This document shows positions 1-9,001 of a stretch of DNA of 64,000 nucleotides, piece after piece; the first letter of the stretch is position 1; each line of letters starts with the position of its first letter. The translations under genes and the position numbers were made by a program. Under the pieces are notes generated by a model that was given only the letters and a program-made list of their open reading frames with translations, made no database searches and was not told where the DNA came from. This DNA comes from Rhodoferax sp. (GTDB lineage Bacteria > Pseudomonadota > Gammaproteobacteria > Burkholderiales > Burkholderiaceae_C): positions 62,001 to 126,000 of the forward strand of contig NZ_JAURYQ010000006.1 in assembly GCF_030653815.1 (NCBI RefSeq). The letters run 5' to 3'.

Positions 1-90
1 ATTCTTGCCGAAGTAGCGCACCTTGAAGGGCACGGCCAGGCTGCTGTCTGCCAGTTCGTGTGACTGACACAGCAAAATCGCTTGGGTCAT
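1..90 (-). CDS. Rieske-type (2Fe-2S) domain protein, N-terminal fragment
   Basis: Only the first 30 codons are inside the window; the gene continues beyond position 1. The peptide begins MTQAILLCQSHELAD and runs through AVPFKVRYFGKN. The pattern of an early cysteine followed by a short acidic stretch and a hydrophobic strand resembles small Rieske ferredoxin-like proteins that sit after rluC and a HAD phosphatase in many Comamonadaceae. The cluster-binding CxH and CxxH motifs would lie outside the window, so the call rests on start context and synteny. It follows the HAD gene on the same strand after 22 bp, so the three genes probably form one operon. Confidence 0.5.
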   Translation of the reverse strand, partial: MTQAILLCQSHELADSSLAVPFKVRYFGKN

Positions 91-112
91 GCGGGGCGCT
101 CAGACATGGGTA

Positions 113-772
113 TCAGGCATGGATATGCAGCCAGTCATGCAGTTGCGCCACATCGTGCACCACCGCCAGGGGTTTGAGTGCGACAAACGCCTCCGGTTCA
201 TGCGCGCCGTAGCTCACGCCCACACTGGCGCAGCCGGCATTGAGTGCCATTTGCAGGTCATGGGTGGTATCGCCAATCATCAGCGTGCGCTCGGGTGGCA
301 CGTCAAATTCGGCCATCAGTTCACGCAACATCAAAGGGTCGGGCTTGCCAGCCGTTTGATCGGCGGTGCGTGAGGCATCGAACGTGCCTGCCAGCGTGGA
401 GGTAGCCAGGGCTTCATCGAGTCCGCGGCGGCTTTTGCCGGTGGCCACCGTCAGCAGGTGGCCGCGGGCCTTGAGCGCCGCCAGCATCGGCAACACGCCC
501 TCAAACAGGCTGATCTCATGCTGGATCGCAAAATAATGGTGCCGGTAGCGGTCACCCAACAAGGGGTAACGCTCTTGGGGTACATCAGGCGCCGCGTGAG
601 CGAGCGCCTGCATCAAACCCATGCCAATCACATAGGAAGCTGCCTCATCGCTGGGTTTTTGGCCCCCCACGTCCAGCACGGCGGCCTGGATGCAGCGGGC
701 AATGATGGCGGTGGAGTCAAACAGGGTGCCATCCCAGTCAAAGGCGATCAGGTCAAAACGGCGAAAAGTCAT
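113..772 (-). CDS. HAD-superfamily phosphatase, phosphoglycolate-phosphatase-like (HAD-IA)
   Basis: This 219-residue protein has the HAD motif I DWDGTLFDS near residue 13 (nucleophile and acid/base aspartates), motif II as TVATGKS around residue 113, a conserved lysine in GKPDPLML and motif III GDTTHDLQMA. The helical cap between motifs I and II is that of subfamily IA, as in phosphoglycolate phosphatase Gph. A cytoplasmic, magnesium-dependent phosphate monoester hydrolase is well supported; the substrate is not readable from sequence. It lies 9 bp after rluC on the same strand and 22 bp before the Rieske-like gene, a layout common in Burkholderiales. It should not be named gph without further evidence, since several paralogues usually exist. 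Confidence 0.88.
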   Translation of the reverse strand: MTFRRFDLIAFDWDGTLFDSTAIIARCIQAAVLDVGGQKPSDEAASYVIGMGLMQALAHAAPDVPQERYPLLGDRYRHHYFAIQHEISLFEGVLPMLAALKARGHLLTVATGKSRRGLDEALATSTLAGTFDASRTADQTAGKPDPLMLRELMAEFDVPPERTLMIGDTTHDLQMALNAGCASVGVSYGAHEPEAFVALKPLAVVHDVAQLHDWLHIHA

Positions 773-781
773 GTGAAAGGG

Positions 782-1819
782 TCAGAGTGATGGGCGCACT
801 GGCGCCGGGTTTGAAAGAAATTGGGACAGCTCAGACGGCAACTCTGCCAGAATTTCCAGGCGTTCACCGCTGACGGGGTGATTGAACTGCAAACGCCAGG
901 CGTGCAAAAACATGCGTTTGAGCCCTGGCTTGGCGCCCGCACCGGCCAGGGTCTTGTTCAGGTCGAAGTCGCCGTATTTGTCATCCCCCAGAATCGGATG
1001 GCCTTCGCTGGCCAGATGCACCCGAATCTGGTGGGTGCGTCCGGTCTTGATGGTCACCTCCAGCAGCGTCCCCTGCGGCAGCTGCTCACGCACCTTGACC
1101 AGGGTCACCGAAGGCATGCCATCGGCGTTATCACGCGCCACCACCTTGACGCGGCGCTCACCTGCCTGGGCGTCTTTGCCATCCAGCAAATACTTGTGCA
1201 AGGGCTTGTCGAGCACCTTGAGCTTGGCTGGCCAGGCGCCGCGCACCATGGCCAGGTAGGTTTTGCCGGTCTGGCGCTCGCGAAACTGGTCCTGCAGGTT
1301 CTTTAGCGCGCTGCGTTTTTTGGCCACCAGCAAGATGCCGCTGGTTTCACGGTCCAGCCGGTGCACCAGTTCCAGGAATTTGGCCTGGGGGCGGGCCATG
1401 CGCAATTGCTCGATGACGCCAAAACTCACGCCCGAACCGCCGTGCACTGCCACCCCGGCGGGCTTGTTGATCACCAGCAGGTGCTCGTCTTCGAGCAGCA
1501 CCGCAAAGTCACGCGCCGGCACGCCGCGCGCCGTGCCCTGGGCCATGGCCTGCGCCTTTTCAGCCACCCGCTCGGAAATGCGCACCGGTGGCAGACGCAC
1601 CAGATCACCCTCATTCAGCCGGGTGTCGGCGCCCACCCGGCCTTTGTTGACACGCACCTCACCACTGCGGATCAGGCGGTAAATATGGGTTTTTGGCACC
1701 CCCTTGAGATGGCGCATCAGGAAATTGTCGACACGCTGGCCAGAGCTGTCCTCATCGATGCAAACGGTTTTAACCTGGGGTGCTGGCGCAGCGGGTTTGC
1801 CCTCTATAATGACTTTCAC
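782..1819 (-). CDS. rluC: 23S rRNA pseudouridine synthase RluC
   Basis: The product has an N-terminal S4 RNA-binding domain (about residues 28-90, SGQRVDNFL and IRSGEVRVNKGRV) followed by the RsuA/RluA catalytic domain. The catalytic aspartate is in HRLDRETSG near residue 155. Family members isomerise uridines 955, 2504 and 2580 of 23S rRNA in E. coli. The length (345 residues) is slightly above the usual 320 because of a loose N-terminus. The start at 1819 is GTG; no ATG is well placed upstream of the S4 domain, so GTG is accepted. The gene is divergent from rne, the same arrangement as in E. coli and many proteobacteria, which supports RluC rather than RluD. Confidence 0.92.
   Translation of the reverse strand: MKVIIEGKPAAPAPQVKTVCIDEDSSGQRVDNFLMRHLKGVPKTHIYRLIRSGEVRVNKGRVGADTRLNEGDLVRLPPVRISERVAEKAQAMAQGTARGVPARDFAVLLEDEHLLVINKPAGVAVHGGSGVSFGVIEQLRMARPQAKFLELVHRLDRETSGILLVAKKRSALKNLQDQFRERQTGKTYLAMVRGAWPAKLKVLDKPLHKYLLDGKDAQAGERRVKVVARDNADGMPSVTLVKVREQLPQGTLLEVTIKTGRTHQIRVHLASEGHPILGDDKYGDFDLNKTLAGAGAKPGLKRMFLHAWRLQFNHPVSGERLEILAELPSELSQFLSNPAPVRPSL
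1805..1810 (+). promoter_or_regulatory. Candidate -10 box (TATAAT) for rne
   Basis: A perfect TATAAT lies on the plus strand just inside the 5' end of rluC. No good -35 hexamer is found 17 bp upstream (the region reads TGCTGG), so this is only a candidate. If used, it would give rne a leader of about 520 nt. E. coli rne is also transcribed from sites in or near the divergent rluC gene and has a long autoregulatory leader. Confidence 0.3.
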
Positions 1820-2340
1820 TGGGGGTGTGCTGTAAGTGGTTGATTTAACGAATCATTCATTCTTTATGTCGGTGAAGTTTAGTTCACACGCCGCTTGCCC
1901 CGCCAGAAAAGTCGATACCGCCTGACACCTTGCCCGCAAATGGCTGACCCATTGTCAGTCATGGCAGAGTGGGTGAAGGGTCAAAACGACGCAATGAAAC
2001 CCTGATATGGAATACCCAAAATTCACAGACCTGTGCTGTGAATGGATTGAAGCGATATGTTTGTGTTGATCAACCTGATGTGTAATTGCCTGCAGCGCGA
2101 AACCGCGCTGCTGCTCGGCATTTATCAGGCATCGGCGCCCGCCAAACGGACGCAAACAGCTATTATATCAATAGCAAAACCAACACCCATCCCGATCGCT
2201 CCCCTCCACGCGCCCACACCCAGACTCACAACTTGAGTCCGGGCTCTCCGGCTATTTCCGCCTCGTTTCAAAGCGTCAGTTCGTGTATCAATGCTCGTCA
2301 TGAGCAGTTTGTTGCTATTTGAATTGAAGGAACGCGACCC
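1820..2340 (+). promoter_or_regulatory. rne upstream region / long 5' leader
   Basis: This 520 bp gap between rluC and rne has no credible gene; short ORFs here lack family character. It contains an 8-bp perfect hairpin at 2092-2111 and a 6-bp hairpin at 2159-2175. In E. coli, RNase E controls its own mRNA through hairpins in a 361-nt leader, and gammaproteobacterial rne leaders carry known RNA motifs. A similar role here is inference. The ribosome-binding site is GAAGGAA just before the ATG at 2341. Confidence 0.5.
2092..2111 (+). other. Perfect 8-bp hairpin in rne leader
   Basis: Arms GCAGCGCG (2092-2099) and CGCGCTGC (2104-2111) enclose the loop AAAC. No T-run follows, so it is not an intrinsic terminator. 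It could be a structural element of the rne leader recognised by RNase E; that role is inferred from E. coli rne autoregulation only. Confidence 0.5.
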
Positions 2341-5286
2341 ATGAAACGGATGCTGATCAACGCGACGCAGGCAGAAGAACGCCGCCTCGCCATTGTCGAT
2401 GGACAAAAATTACTCGACTACGAAATCGAAATTGAAGGGCGCGAACAGCGCAAGGGCAATATCTACAAAGCCGTGGTGACACGCGTGGAGCCCTCACTGG
2501 AAGCCTGCTTTGTCGATTACGGCGAAGAGCGTCACGGCTTTTTGCCGTTCAAGGAAATCTCCAAACAATATTTCCAGCAAGGTGTAGCGGTCAGCCAGGC
2601 GCGCATCCAGGACGCCATCCGCGAAGGCCAGGAACTGCTGGTGCAGGTGGAAAAGGAAGAGCGCGGCAACAAGGGTGCAGCGCTGACCACATTTGTCTCG
2701 CTGGCCGGTCGTTATGTGGTGCTGATGCCCAACAACCCGCGCGGTGGTGGTGTTTCGCGCCGCATCGAAGGCGAGGACCGCGCCGAGCTCAAGGAAGCGC
2801 TCGACCAGCTCGAATACCCCAACGGCATGAGCATCATTGCCCGCACGGCCGGCATCGGCCGCGCCGCGCCTGAGCTGCAATGGGACCTGAATTACCTGCT
2901 CAAGCTGTGGTCGGCCATTGATGGCGCTGCCAAGGGCGGCAAGGGTGCGTTCCTGATTTACCAGGAATCGAGCCTGGTGATTCGCGCCATCCGCGACTAC
3001 TTCAACCACGACATCGGCGACATCCTGATCGACACCGACGACGTGTACGAACAAGCCCAGCAGTTCATGGCGCACGTCATGCCCGAGCACGCCGCCCGCG
3101 TCAAACGCTACCGCGACGACGCGCCGCTGTTCAGCCGCTTCCAGATCGAGCACCAGATCGAGTCGGCCTATGCCCGCACCGTGACGCTGCCCAGCGGCGG
3201 CGCCATCGTGATCGACCACACCGAAGCACTGGTCAGCGTGGACGTCAACTCGGCCCGCGCCATCAAAGGCGGCGACATCGAGGAAACCGCCACCCGCACC
3301 AACCTGGAAGCCGCTGACGAAGTGGCACGCCAGGCGCGCCTGCGCGACCTCGGTGGCCTGATCGTCATCGACTTCATCGACATGGAAGAAAGCCGCAACC
3401 GCCGCGAAGTGGAAAACCGCCTGCGCGACGCGCTGCGCCAGGATCGCGCTCGCGTGCAGTTTGGCACCATCAGCAAATTCGGCCTGATGGAAATGAGCCG
3501 CCAGCGGCTGCGCCCGGCGCTGTCCGAAGGTGCTTCCATCCCCTGCCCGCGCTGCGGTGGTTCGGGCCACATCCGCGACACCGAATCGAGCGCGCTGCAA
3601 ATTTTGCGCATCATCCAGGAAGAGTCCTTGAAGGACAACACCGCCTCCGTGATGTGCCAGGTGCCCGTGGAAGTGGCGTCGTTCTTGCTGAACGAAAAGC
3701 GCACCGAGATCGCCAAGATCGAGCTCAAGCAGCGCATCAACGTGCTGATGGTGCCCAACAAGTCGCTGGAAACACCCAACTACCGTCTGGAACGCCTGAA
3801 ACACGACGATCCGCGCCTGGACAACATCCAGGCCAGCTACAAGATGGCCGATGAGGTCGAAGAAGCCACTGCCGTCACACGTCGCTCACAGGAACCCACC
3901 AACCGGCAAACCCCGGTGATCAAAGGCGTCTTGCCTGACGCCCCCGCACCTGTGGCCATCCCCAAACCCGAGCCTGTGAAAGCCGCCACGCCGGTGGCAC
4001 ACCCGACCAAGCCTGTTGCAGCGCCTGTGGTGGAGGAAACAGGTTTCTTCGGCTGGCTGAAGAGCCTGTTTGGTGCTGCCCCTGAGGCCACCCCTGCCGC
4101 CCCGGTGGCCGCAACCGCAGCCAAGGACGAGACCCGCGCACCACGTGACGGCCGCCCAGGCCGTGACGGCGCGCGTCGTCCGGACGGCCGTGGCGAAGGT
4201 CGCCCTGAAGGACGTGGTCCGCGCAGCGAAGGACAAGGCCGTGGCGGACGCGGCGAAGGTCGCAGCGACAACCGGGGTGGCAACCGCTCCGGCCGCCCTG
4301 ACCGCAATGGCGCCGGCAGGGACCGGACCGAAGTGCAAAACGCCTTGGACGCAGGTAACGCCGCACCCGAACCGGGCACCACGGTCGACACCGCAGCACG
4401 TGGCGAACAACGCCCCGAGCGCGGTGGCCGCAACGCCGAGCGCGGCGACCGTCCGCCACGCACCGAGCGCGGTGGCCGCAACGCCGAGCGCGGCGATCGT
4501 CCGCCACGCACCGAGCGCGCGCCCCGCGCCGAAGAAGAGCCTCGCAACGTGGAAGCAGTTGTCAACACCGCGACCGAAGGTGCAGACAGCGCTGCCGATC
4601 AGCCCGGTGCAGACAACACCATGCGTGATGAAAACGGCGCACCCAGGGAGAAACGCTCGCGTGACCGTTATGGCCGCGACCGCAAGCCCCGCGCTGAGCG
4701 CAACGAGTCACCCGAGCAGCCCAGCCAGGAGCCTCAAGCGACTGAAGCAAGCGCTGAACAGGAGCCCGTGCGCAAATCGTACTTCAGCGTGCCTGCAGCC
4801 AGCAGCCAGCCCGACACGGTGGTGGCAGCGCCAGCAACACCCGCACCGGTTGCAATTGACGTAACGCCTGAGCCGGCAGCATTGCCCGCCGCCGTGGCAA
4901 CGCCCGAAGTCGCGCCTGCGGTGTTGGTCGCGGCTCCGGTTGCTGCAGTGGTCGCCGCACCGACACCGGTTGCTGCGGCGGTCGCTGCCCCAGTGGCTGC
5001 CGCGCCTGCAGCACCGACCAAGGCCATGCCCGCCGTGCAGCCCTTTGCCTTGCCGCTGGAAGAATTGGCCCAAGTGGCCGAATCATCCGGTCTGCAGTGG
5101 GTGCAATCGGATGCCAGCAAAGTGGCCATGGTGCAGTCGGCGATTGCCGCAGCGCCCAAGCCGGTGCATGTGCCACGTGAACGTGCGCCCGTGCCGGTGC
5201 TCGACAACCAGCCACTGGTACTTGTGGAAACCAAGCGCGACCTGCGCGACCAGAAGCTGCCGTTCGAGCAGACCGAACAAGCCTAA
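2341..5286 (+). CDS. rne: Ribonuclease E
   Basis: The main endoribonuclease of mRNA decay and rRNA/tRNA processing. The first 510 residues are the catalytic core: S1 RNA-binding domain (about 37-120, opening with [19 protein letters not shown]), 5'-sensor, and DNase I-like domain with the metal-binding aspartates in VSVDVNS and VIDFIDM. The Zn-link [12 protein letters not shown] near residue 402 joins protomers of the tetramer. Residues after about 520 form a low-complexity scaffold: an amphipathic stretch with [10 protein letters not shown], a large Arg/Gly/Glu-rich region including two perfect 16-residue repeats, then an Ala/Pro/Val-rich linker and a conserved C-terminal patch. At 981 residues it is full length for beta- and gammaproteobacterial RNase E, not RNase G. 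The start follows a GAAGGAA ribosome-binding site. Confidence 0.97.
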   Translation: MKRMLINATQAEERRLAIVDGQKLLDYEIEIEGREQRKGNIYKAVVTRVEPSLEACFVDYGEERHGFLPFKEISKQYFQQGVAVSQARIQDAIREGQELLVQVEKEERGNKGAALTTFVSLAGRYVVLMPNNPRGGGVSRRIEGEDRAELKEALDQLEYPNGMSIIARTAGIGRAAPELQWDLNYLLKLWSAIDGAAKGGKGAFLIYQESSLVIRAIRDYFNHDIGDILIDTDDVYEQAQQFMAHVMPEHAARVKRYRDDAPLFSRFQIEHQIESAYARTVTLPSGGAIVIDHTEALVSVDVNSARAIKGGDIEETATRTNLEAADEVARQARLRDLGGLIVIDFIDMEESRNRREVENRLRDALRQDRARVQFGTISKFGLMEMSRQRLRPALSEGASIPCPRCGGSGHIRDTESSALQILRIIQEESLKDNTASVMCQVPVEVASFLLNEKRTEIAKIELKQRINVLMVPNKSLETPNYRLERLKHDDPRLDNIQASYKMADEVEEATAVTRRSQEPTNRQTPVIKGVLPDAPAPVAIPKPEPVKAATPVAHPTKPVAAPVVEETGFFGWLKSLFGAAPEATPAAPVAATAAKDETRAPRDGRPGRDGARRPDGRGEGRPEGRGPRSEGQGRGGRGEGRSDNRGGNRSGRPDRNGAGRDRTEVQNALDAGNAAPEPGTTVDTAARGEQRPERGGRNAERGDRPPRTERGGRNAERGDRPPRTERAPRAEEEPRNVEAVVNTATEGADSAADQPGADNTMRDENGAPREKRSRDRYGRDRKPRAERNESPEQPSQEPQATEASAEQEPVRKSYFSVPAASSQPDTVVAAPATPAPVAIDVTPEPAALPAAVATPEVAPAVLVAAPVAAVVAAPTPVAAAVAAPVAAAPAAPTKAMPAVQPFALPLEELAQVAESSGLQWVQSDASKVAMVQSAIAAAPKPVHVPRERAPVPVLDNQPLVLVETKRDLRDQKLPFEQTEQA
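4417..4512 (+). repeat. Two tandem 48-bp repeats inside rne
   Basis: Copies at 4417-4464 and 4465-4512 differ by a single base (GACC versus GATC). Each encodes a 16-residue unit with the pattern [16 protein letters not shown]. They sit in the arginine-rich, RNA-binding part of the RNase E scaffold. Near identity at DNA level suggests recent duplication and likely strain-to-strain copy-number variation. Confidence 0.9.
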
Positions 5287-5299
5287 GCGCTGACACCCC

Positions 5300-5330
5300 A
5301 AAAAAGGGCACCTGCGGGTGCCCTTTTTTT
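5300..5330 (+). terminator. Intrinsic terminator of rne
   Basis: A G/C-rich stem GGGCACC-TGC-GGGTGCCC (5306-5323) is followed by seven T residues and preceded by an A-run, so it may work in both directions. It lies 14 bp after the rne stop codon. Confidence 0.95.
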
Positions 5331-5549
5331 GTCCGGGAGATCTTCAAGCGAACTTTTCCAAGCCAGGCTTGCGTTTTCACACGACGCATGAAGCAGGACA
5401 AACCATCGCTGATCCCGGAATTCTTCAGAAACGCAAGGCTGCGTATGGCAGCACACAGACGAAGTGGCGACAAGCACTTAGCATTGGCTTGACGATTCAC
5501 TTACACCTTGGCCGCGAAGAAATTCATCCACTTTTCAAGGACAACCAGG

Positions 5550-5726
5550 ATGAAAAAATCAAATTCAAGAGAAAACTCGGAACGCGTGGCCAACAACTTC
5601 TCGCCCTTTGAAGGTTGCGGCAGTACTGCCGCCCTGATGACGTCGCTCTGTTCCAGGTCAAAACACAAGGGTGGGATTGTCGAACGCAAAAAGGAACGTT
5701 CTATTCAGAGATGCTCCGATGATTGA
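5550..5726 (+). CDS. Small ORF of unknown function, 58 residues
   Basis: The ORF starts at an ATG with a well-spaced AAGGA eight bases upstream. The peptide begins MKKSNSRENSERVANN and is polar and basic, with three cysteines and a charged KKER stretch near the end. No signal peptide, membrane segment or domain is recognisable. Its stop codon overlaps the likely start of the next ORF by 8 bases (ATG at 5719), which suggests translational coupling. The 219 bp before it, after the rne terminator, hold nothing clear. It may be real or a chance ORF. Confidence 0.35.
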   Translation: MKKSNSRENSERVANNFSPFEGCGSTAALMTSLCSRSKHKGGIVERKKERSIQRCSDD

Positions 5727-5964
5727 ACACAATACCGATTTCAAATTAGTCAACGAATCTTTTCCGCACATTGGCAAAAAAATCCGACTCTTTTGGGGGC
5801 ATCCGGAATTCGTTGTCCTGATGGATGACCTGCAACAAAACAAAAGAGGAGAGCCAAGACAGGGGTTTCCTATGGACATTGCCCGCGCCCTCAACAATCT
5901 TGACTCCGAACACAGCCTTGCCTTTCCAGAGTTGATCCGAAAAAGTGATATCTGGGGCCTGTGA
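5719..5964 (+). CDS. Hypothetical protein, 81 residues
   Basis: An acidic/hydrophobic small protein with an ordered-looking sequence: FPHIGKKIRLFWGHPEF, a run VVLMDDLQQNKRG, then RQGFPMDIARAL and a C-terminal IRKSDIWGL. There is no signal peptide or membrane segment. I do not recognise the family with certainty; compact composition and codon use argue that it is a true gene. An alternative start at 5671 adds 16 residues, but the ATG at 5719 overlaps the stop of the upstream ORF as in coupled pairs, so 5719 is chosen. It converges with gpmI, 69 bp away. Confidence 0.6.
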   Translation: MIEHNTDFKLVNESFPHIGKKIRLFWGHPEFVVLMDDLQQNKRGEPRQGFPMDIARALNNLDSEHSLAFPELIRKSDIWGL

Positions 5965-6033
5965 CGTGGCAGGGATCTGATTGAGTTGATCCGCCGTCTT
6001 CAAGCACCGACCGGAAAAGGGTCTGTCATCGGC

Positions 6034-7674
6034 TCACTTCACCACCAGCAAACTCTCGTCCCATTTGGCGTGTTTCTCCAACCCCACCAGATTGGCCACC
6101 GTAGCCGCGATATTGGACAGACCTGCAGTGGCTGTTTGCTTTAACGCCAGCTTGCCGCCGCTGACCTTGTCAAACAAAATCAGTGGCACCGGGTTCAGGG
6201 TGTGGGCGGTTTTGGCCTTGTAAGTGCCGTCGGCGTTCAAGGAGGGTTGTTTGGTTTTTTTATCGAGCTCGTACATCTCGTCGGCGTTGCCGTGATCGGC
6301 AGTGATCAGCGCCACACCGCCCGCCGCTTCAATGGCCGGCAGCAGGCGCGCCAGAGCCAGGTCAACGGCTTCCACGGCCATCGTCGCGGCGCGGAAGTTG
6401 CCGGTGTGGCCGACCATGTCGCCGTTGGCAAAGTTGCAGCGCAGCAGCTTGTGCTGGCCGCTCTGCACGGCGGCGATCATCGCGTCGGTGATCTCGGCCG
6501 ACTTCATCCACGGCCGCTGCTCGAAGGGCACCACGTCGCTGGGCACTTCCTGCCATGTTTCACCCTCGAACTTATTGGAGCGGTTGCCGTTCCAGAAATA
6601 AGTGACGTGGCCGAATTTCTGGGTTTCGGAACAGGCGAACTGGCTCAGGCCGGCCTTGCTGAACCATTCGCCCGAGGTGTCCCGGATGGCTGGCGGCGTC
6701 ACCAGAAAACGCTTGGGCAGTTGCAGATCGCCGTCGTACTGCAGCATGCCGGCATAGGTCACTTGCGGCGTGCGCACCCGGTCAAAACGGCTGAAGTCCG
6801 GCTCGACAAAAGCGCGCGTGATCTCGATGGCGCGGTCACCGCGAAAGTTGTAGAGCACCACCGAATCACCGTCCTCCACCGTGCCGATGGGCTGGCCATT
6901 GTCGGCAATGACAAACTCCGGCAAGTCCTGGTCAATGGTGCCGGGGTGGCTGGCACGCAGGCCGTTCACCGCCTCGGTGGCGTTGGCAAACTGCGGCCCC
7001 TGGCCCAGCACATGGGTTTTCCAGCCTTTTTCGACCATCGGCCAATTCGCGTCATAGCGGTCCATGGTGATGTTCTGGCGGCCCCCGCCCGAGGCAATGC
7101 GGGCATCAAAGCTGTCGGTGCTGAGCCCGGCCAGAAAGGCCTCGAACGGCACCACGTAATCCAATGCGCTGGTCTCGGGCACATCGCGCCCGTCCAGCAG
7201 GGCGTGGATACGCACGGTTTTCACACCTTCGAGCTTGGCCTGAACCACCATGGCTTTCAGGTGGTCGATGTGGCTGTGCACATTGCCGTCAGAAAAAAGA
7301 CCGATGAAATGGATCACACCCCGGCCCGCCTTGGCGCCAGCCACAATTTGCTGCCAGGCCTGGCCCTGCCAGATCGAGCCGTCGGCTATGGCATTGGCCA
7401 CCAACGCCGCGCCCTGGCTGTACACCTGCCCGGCGCCAATGGCGTTGTGGCCCACTTCGGAGTTGCCCATGTCATCGTCGGACGGCATGCCGACGGCCGT
7501 GCCGTGCGCGCGCAGGCTGATGTGGGGAAATTCGGCGAACAAGCGGTCCAGCGTGGGCTTGTGGGCGGCAGCAATGGCACTGCCTGCGTCAAGCTTGGGC
7601 AGGCCGTAGCCGTCCATGACAATGACAACAACCGGGCCGGGCACGCCGGCGAAGCCAGGAAATTTTTGAAGCAT
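6034..7674 (-). CDS. gpmI: 2,3-bisphosphoglycerate-independent phosphoglycerate mutase
   Basis: Interconverts 3- and 2-phosphoglycerate in glycolysis and gluconeogenesis. The protein belongs to the alkaline-phosphatase superfamily and needs Mn2+. Metal-binding motif VMDGYG lies at residues 19-24 and the phosphorylated serine is Ser72 in GNSEVGH. The phosphotransferase half returns with TADHGNADEM and KTAHTLNPVP near the C-terminus; the insert with HIDHL and GGRQNITMDRYDAN matches the family. At 546 residues it is a little longer than the usual 510-520, mostly from short loops. It lies after hemY on the same strand with a 38 bp gap; co-transcription is possible but not required. Confidence 0.96.
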   Translation of the reverse strand: MLQKFPGFAGVPGPVVVIVMDGYGLPKLDAGSAIAAAHKPTLDRLFAEFPHISLRAHGTAVGMPSDDDMGNSEVGHNAIGAGQVYSQGAALVANAIADGSIWQGQAWQQIVAGAKAGRGVIHFIGLFSDGNVHSHIDHLKAMVVQAKLEGVKTVRIHALLDGRDVPETSALDYVVPFEAFLAGLSTDSFDARIASGGGRQNITMDRYDANWPMVEKGWKTHVLGQGPQFANATEAVNGLRASHPGTIDQDLPEFVIADNGQPIGTVEDGDSVVLYNFRGDRAIEITRAFVEPDFSRFDRVRTPQVTYAGMLQYDGDLQLPKRFLVTPPAIRDTSGEWFSKAGLSQFACSETQKFGHVTYFWNGNRSNKFEGETWQEVPSDVVPFEQRPWMKSAEITDAMIAAVQSGQHKLLRCNFANGDMVGHTGNFRAATMAVEAVDLALARLLPAIEAAGGVALITADHGNADEMYELDKKTKQPSLNADGTYKAKTAHTLNPVPLILFDKVSGGKLALKQTATAGLSNIAATVANLVGLEKHAKWDESLLVVK

Positions 7675-7712
7675 GGTGGGTTCTGTAGTGAGAGTTGGGC
7701 GAATGCCTCAAT

Positions 7713-8999
7713 TCAGTCGTCCTGTCGCAGCGCCAGTTGCGCGGCCTGCTGCCAGGCCTGGGCCGCCTGCTCGTCATCACCCTGGCGCTGGGCCAGATCG
7801 GCCAGCATCATCCAGGCACGGGCCGCCAGGCGCTGGTCGGGCAGGCGCGGCAAGGCCTGTTTGATCAATTGACGTGCCTTGCCCCATAGCTCAAGGTGCA
7901 GGCAGGCGACACCGGCCAGATACTGCAGAACCGCGTCACCCGGCTGAGCCATTTGGGCTTGCTCAATGCGTACCAGCCAGACCGAGTCGACGGTGTCAGC
8001 GAACGCTGCTTCAAGTGCCTGCACCAGGCTGATTCTCTGGCTCGGCGTGAGCCCGTCTGGCGCCATCAGCATGCGCTCCCAGACCGGCAACAGCCAGGCC
8101 AGGGCGGAGACTTGTTCGCCACCCAGAAACAGCAAGCGTTCTGCCGCCAGGCAGGCCACCTCGGGCATGGTTTGCTCAATGGACTCCAGCTTGTGCCAGA
8201 CACGCTGCAACTGCTCGGTATCGCGGGCATCCTGAATGTTTTCAAGGGCCAGGGCGCGCACCAGGCCACGACCCGAGGCCTCGGTAAAGGCGCGGTGCTT
8301 GACCAGCAGGCGGGCCGTATCCAGCGCCAGACCGGGCTGCCGCGTCAAGCGGGCCAACTTGAGCCGCAAACGCAGGGCCACGGTGCGCCGTGCCACGCCT
8401 GAGGGCAACTGGTCAAACCAGTCCTGCGCAGCCGCGGCGTCGCGGTCTTCCAATGCCCAGCGCACGGCGCGCAACAACAAACCCTCGCGCACACCCAGCG
8501 CGCCCGGGCTGGCCGACTGGGTCAGGGCTTGTTGAAGATGGGTGTCACGAGCCGTCTTGTCCTGCAAGGCCTGCGAGCTTTCAGCCGCCAGCAGGGACGA
8601 CATGACGCGCAAACGCACGGCACCAGAACCACCCTCACCAATGCCCGACAAGGCCGCTTCGCGCGCCAGCACTTCCAGCGCTGCTTTTCTGGCCCGCAGG
8701 AACCGCCCCGCGACAAAATGCGACAGGGCTTCGATCAAGTTGGCATGCATGGCCTGTTCCTGGTGGCGCACGCGCCACGAGCGCGCCTGCCCCGGCAGGG
8801 CAAACAAGGCGGCCAGCGCCCGCAGCGCCAGATGGATCAGCAAGAACAACAGGCCCAACAGCACCACGACCATGTTGAGCGACAAATCGACCCGATGTGG
8901 TGGCCAGAAAATGGTGATGGTGCCCTCGTTGTTGCTGACGAACAAGGCCAGCAACACAGCCACACCGAACAAGCCCAAAAACCACAAGGCGACTCGCAT
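7713..8999 (-). CDS. hemY: Haem biosynthesis HemY family membrane/TPR protein
   Basis: The N-terminus carries two membrane segments: MRVALWFLGLFGVAVLL near residues 1-20 and a long hydrophobic run around 42-70 (LNMVVVLLGLLFLLIHLAL). This is the HemY_N domain. The rest is alpha-helical and Ala/Leu/Gln-rich, consistent with TPR-like repeats, ending in DDEQAAQAWQQAAQLAL. The family is found downstream of hemX in haem operons of beta- and gammaproteobacteria; its exact function is unsettled and it is not the protoporphyrinogen oxidase of Bacillus that has the same symbol. The start lies 2 bp after the hemX stop, so it is translated from the same message. Confidence 0.9.
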   Translation of the reverse strand: MRVALWFLGLFGVAVLLALFVSNNEGTITIFWPPHRVDLSLNMVVVLLGLLFLLIHLALRALAALFALPGQARSWRVRHQEQAMHANLIEALSHFVAGRFLRARKAALEVLAREAALSGIGEGGSGAVRLRVMSSLLAAESSQALQDKTARDTHLQQALTQSASPGALGVREGLLLRAVRWALEDRDAAAAQDWFDQLPSGVARRTVALRLRLKLARLTRQPGLALDTARLLVKHRAFTEASGRGLVRALALENIQDARDTEQLQRVWHKLESIEQTMPEVACLAAERLLFLGGEQVSALAWLLPVWERMLMAPDGLTPSQRISLVQALEAAFADTVDSVWLVRIEQAQMAQPGDAVLQYLAGVACLHLELWGKARQLIKQALPRLPDQRLAARAWMMLADLAQRQGDDEQAAQAWQQAAQLALRQDD

Positions 9000-9001
9000 G
9001 T

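Noticed and set aside
2494..3804. 436-codon open frame opposite the RNase E catalytic core
   Set aside because: Mirror of rne codons (His/Val/Phe/Leu-rich), no domain; rne is certain.
6202..7872. 556-codon open frame on the plus strand opposite gpmI
   Set aside because: Antisense to gpmI, composition biased to His/Gly/Val/Gln, no motif; crosses the gpmI-hemY boundary.
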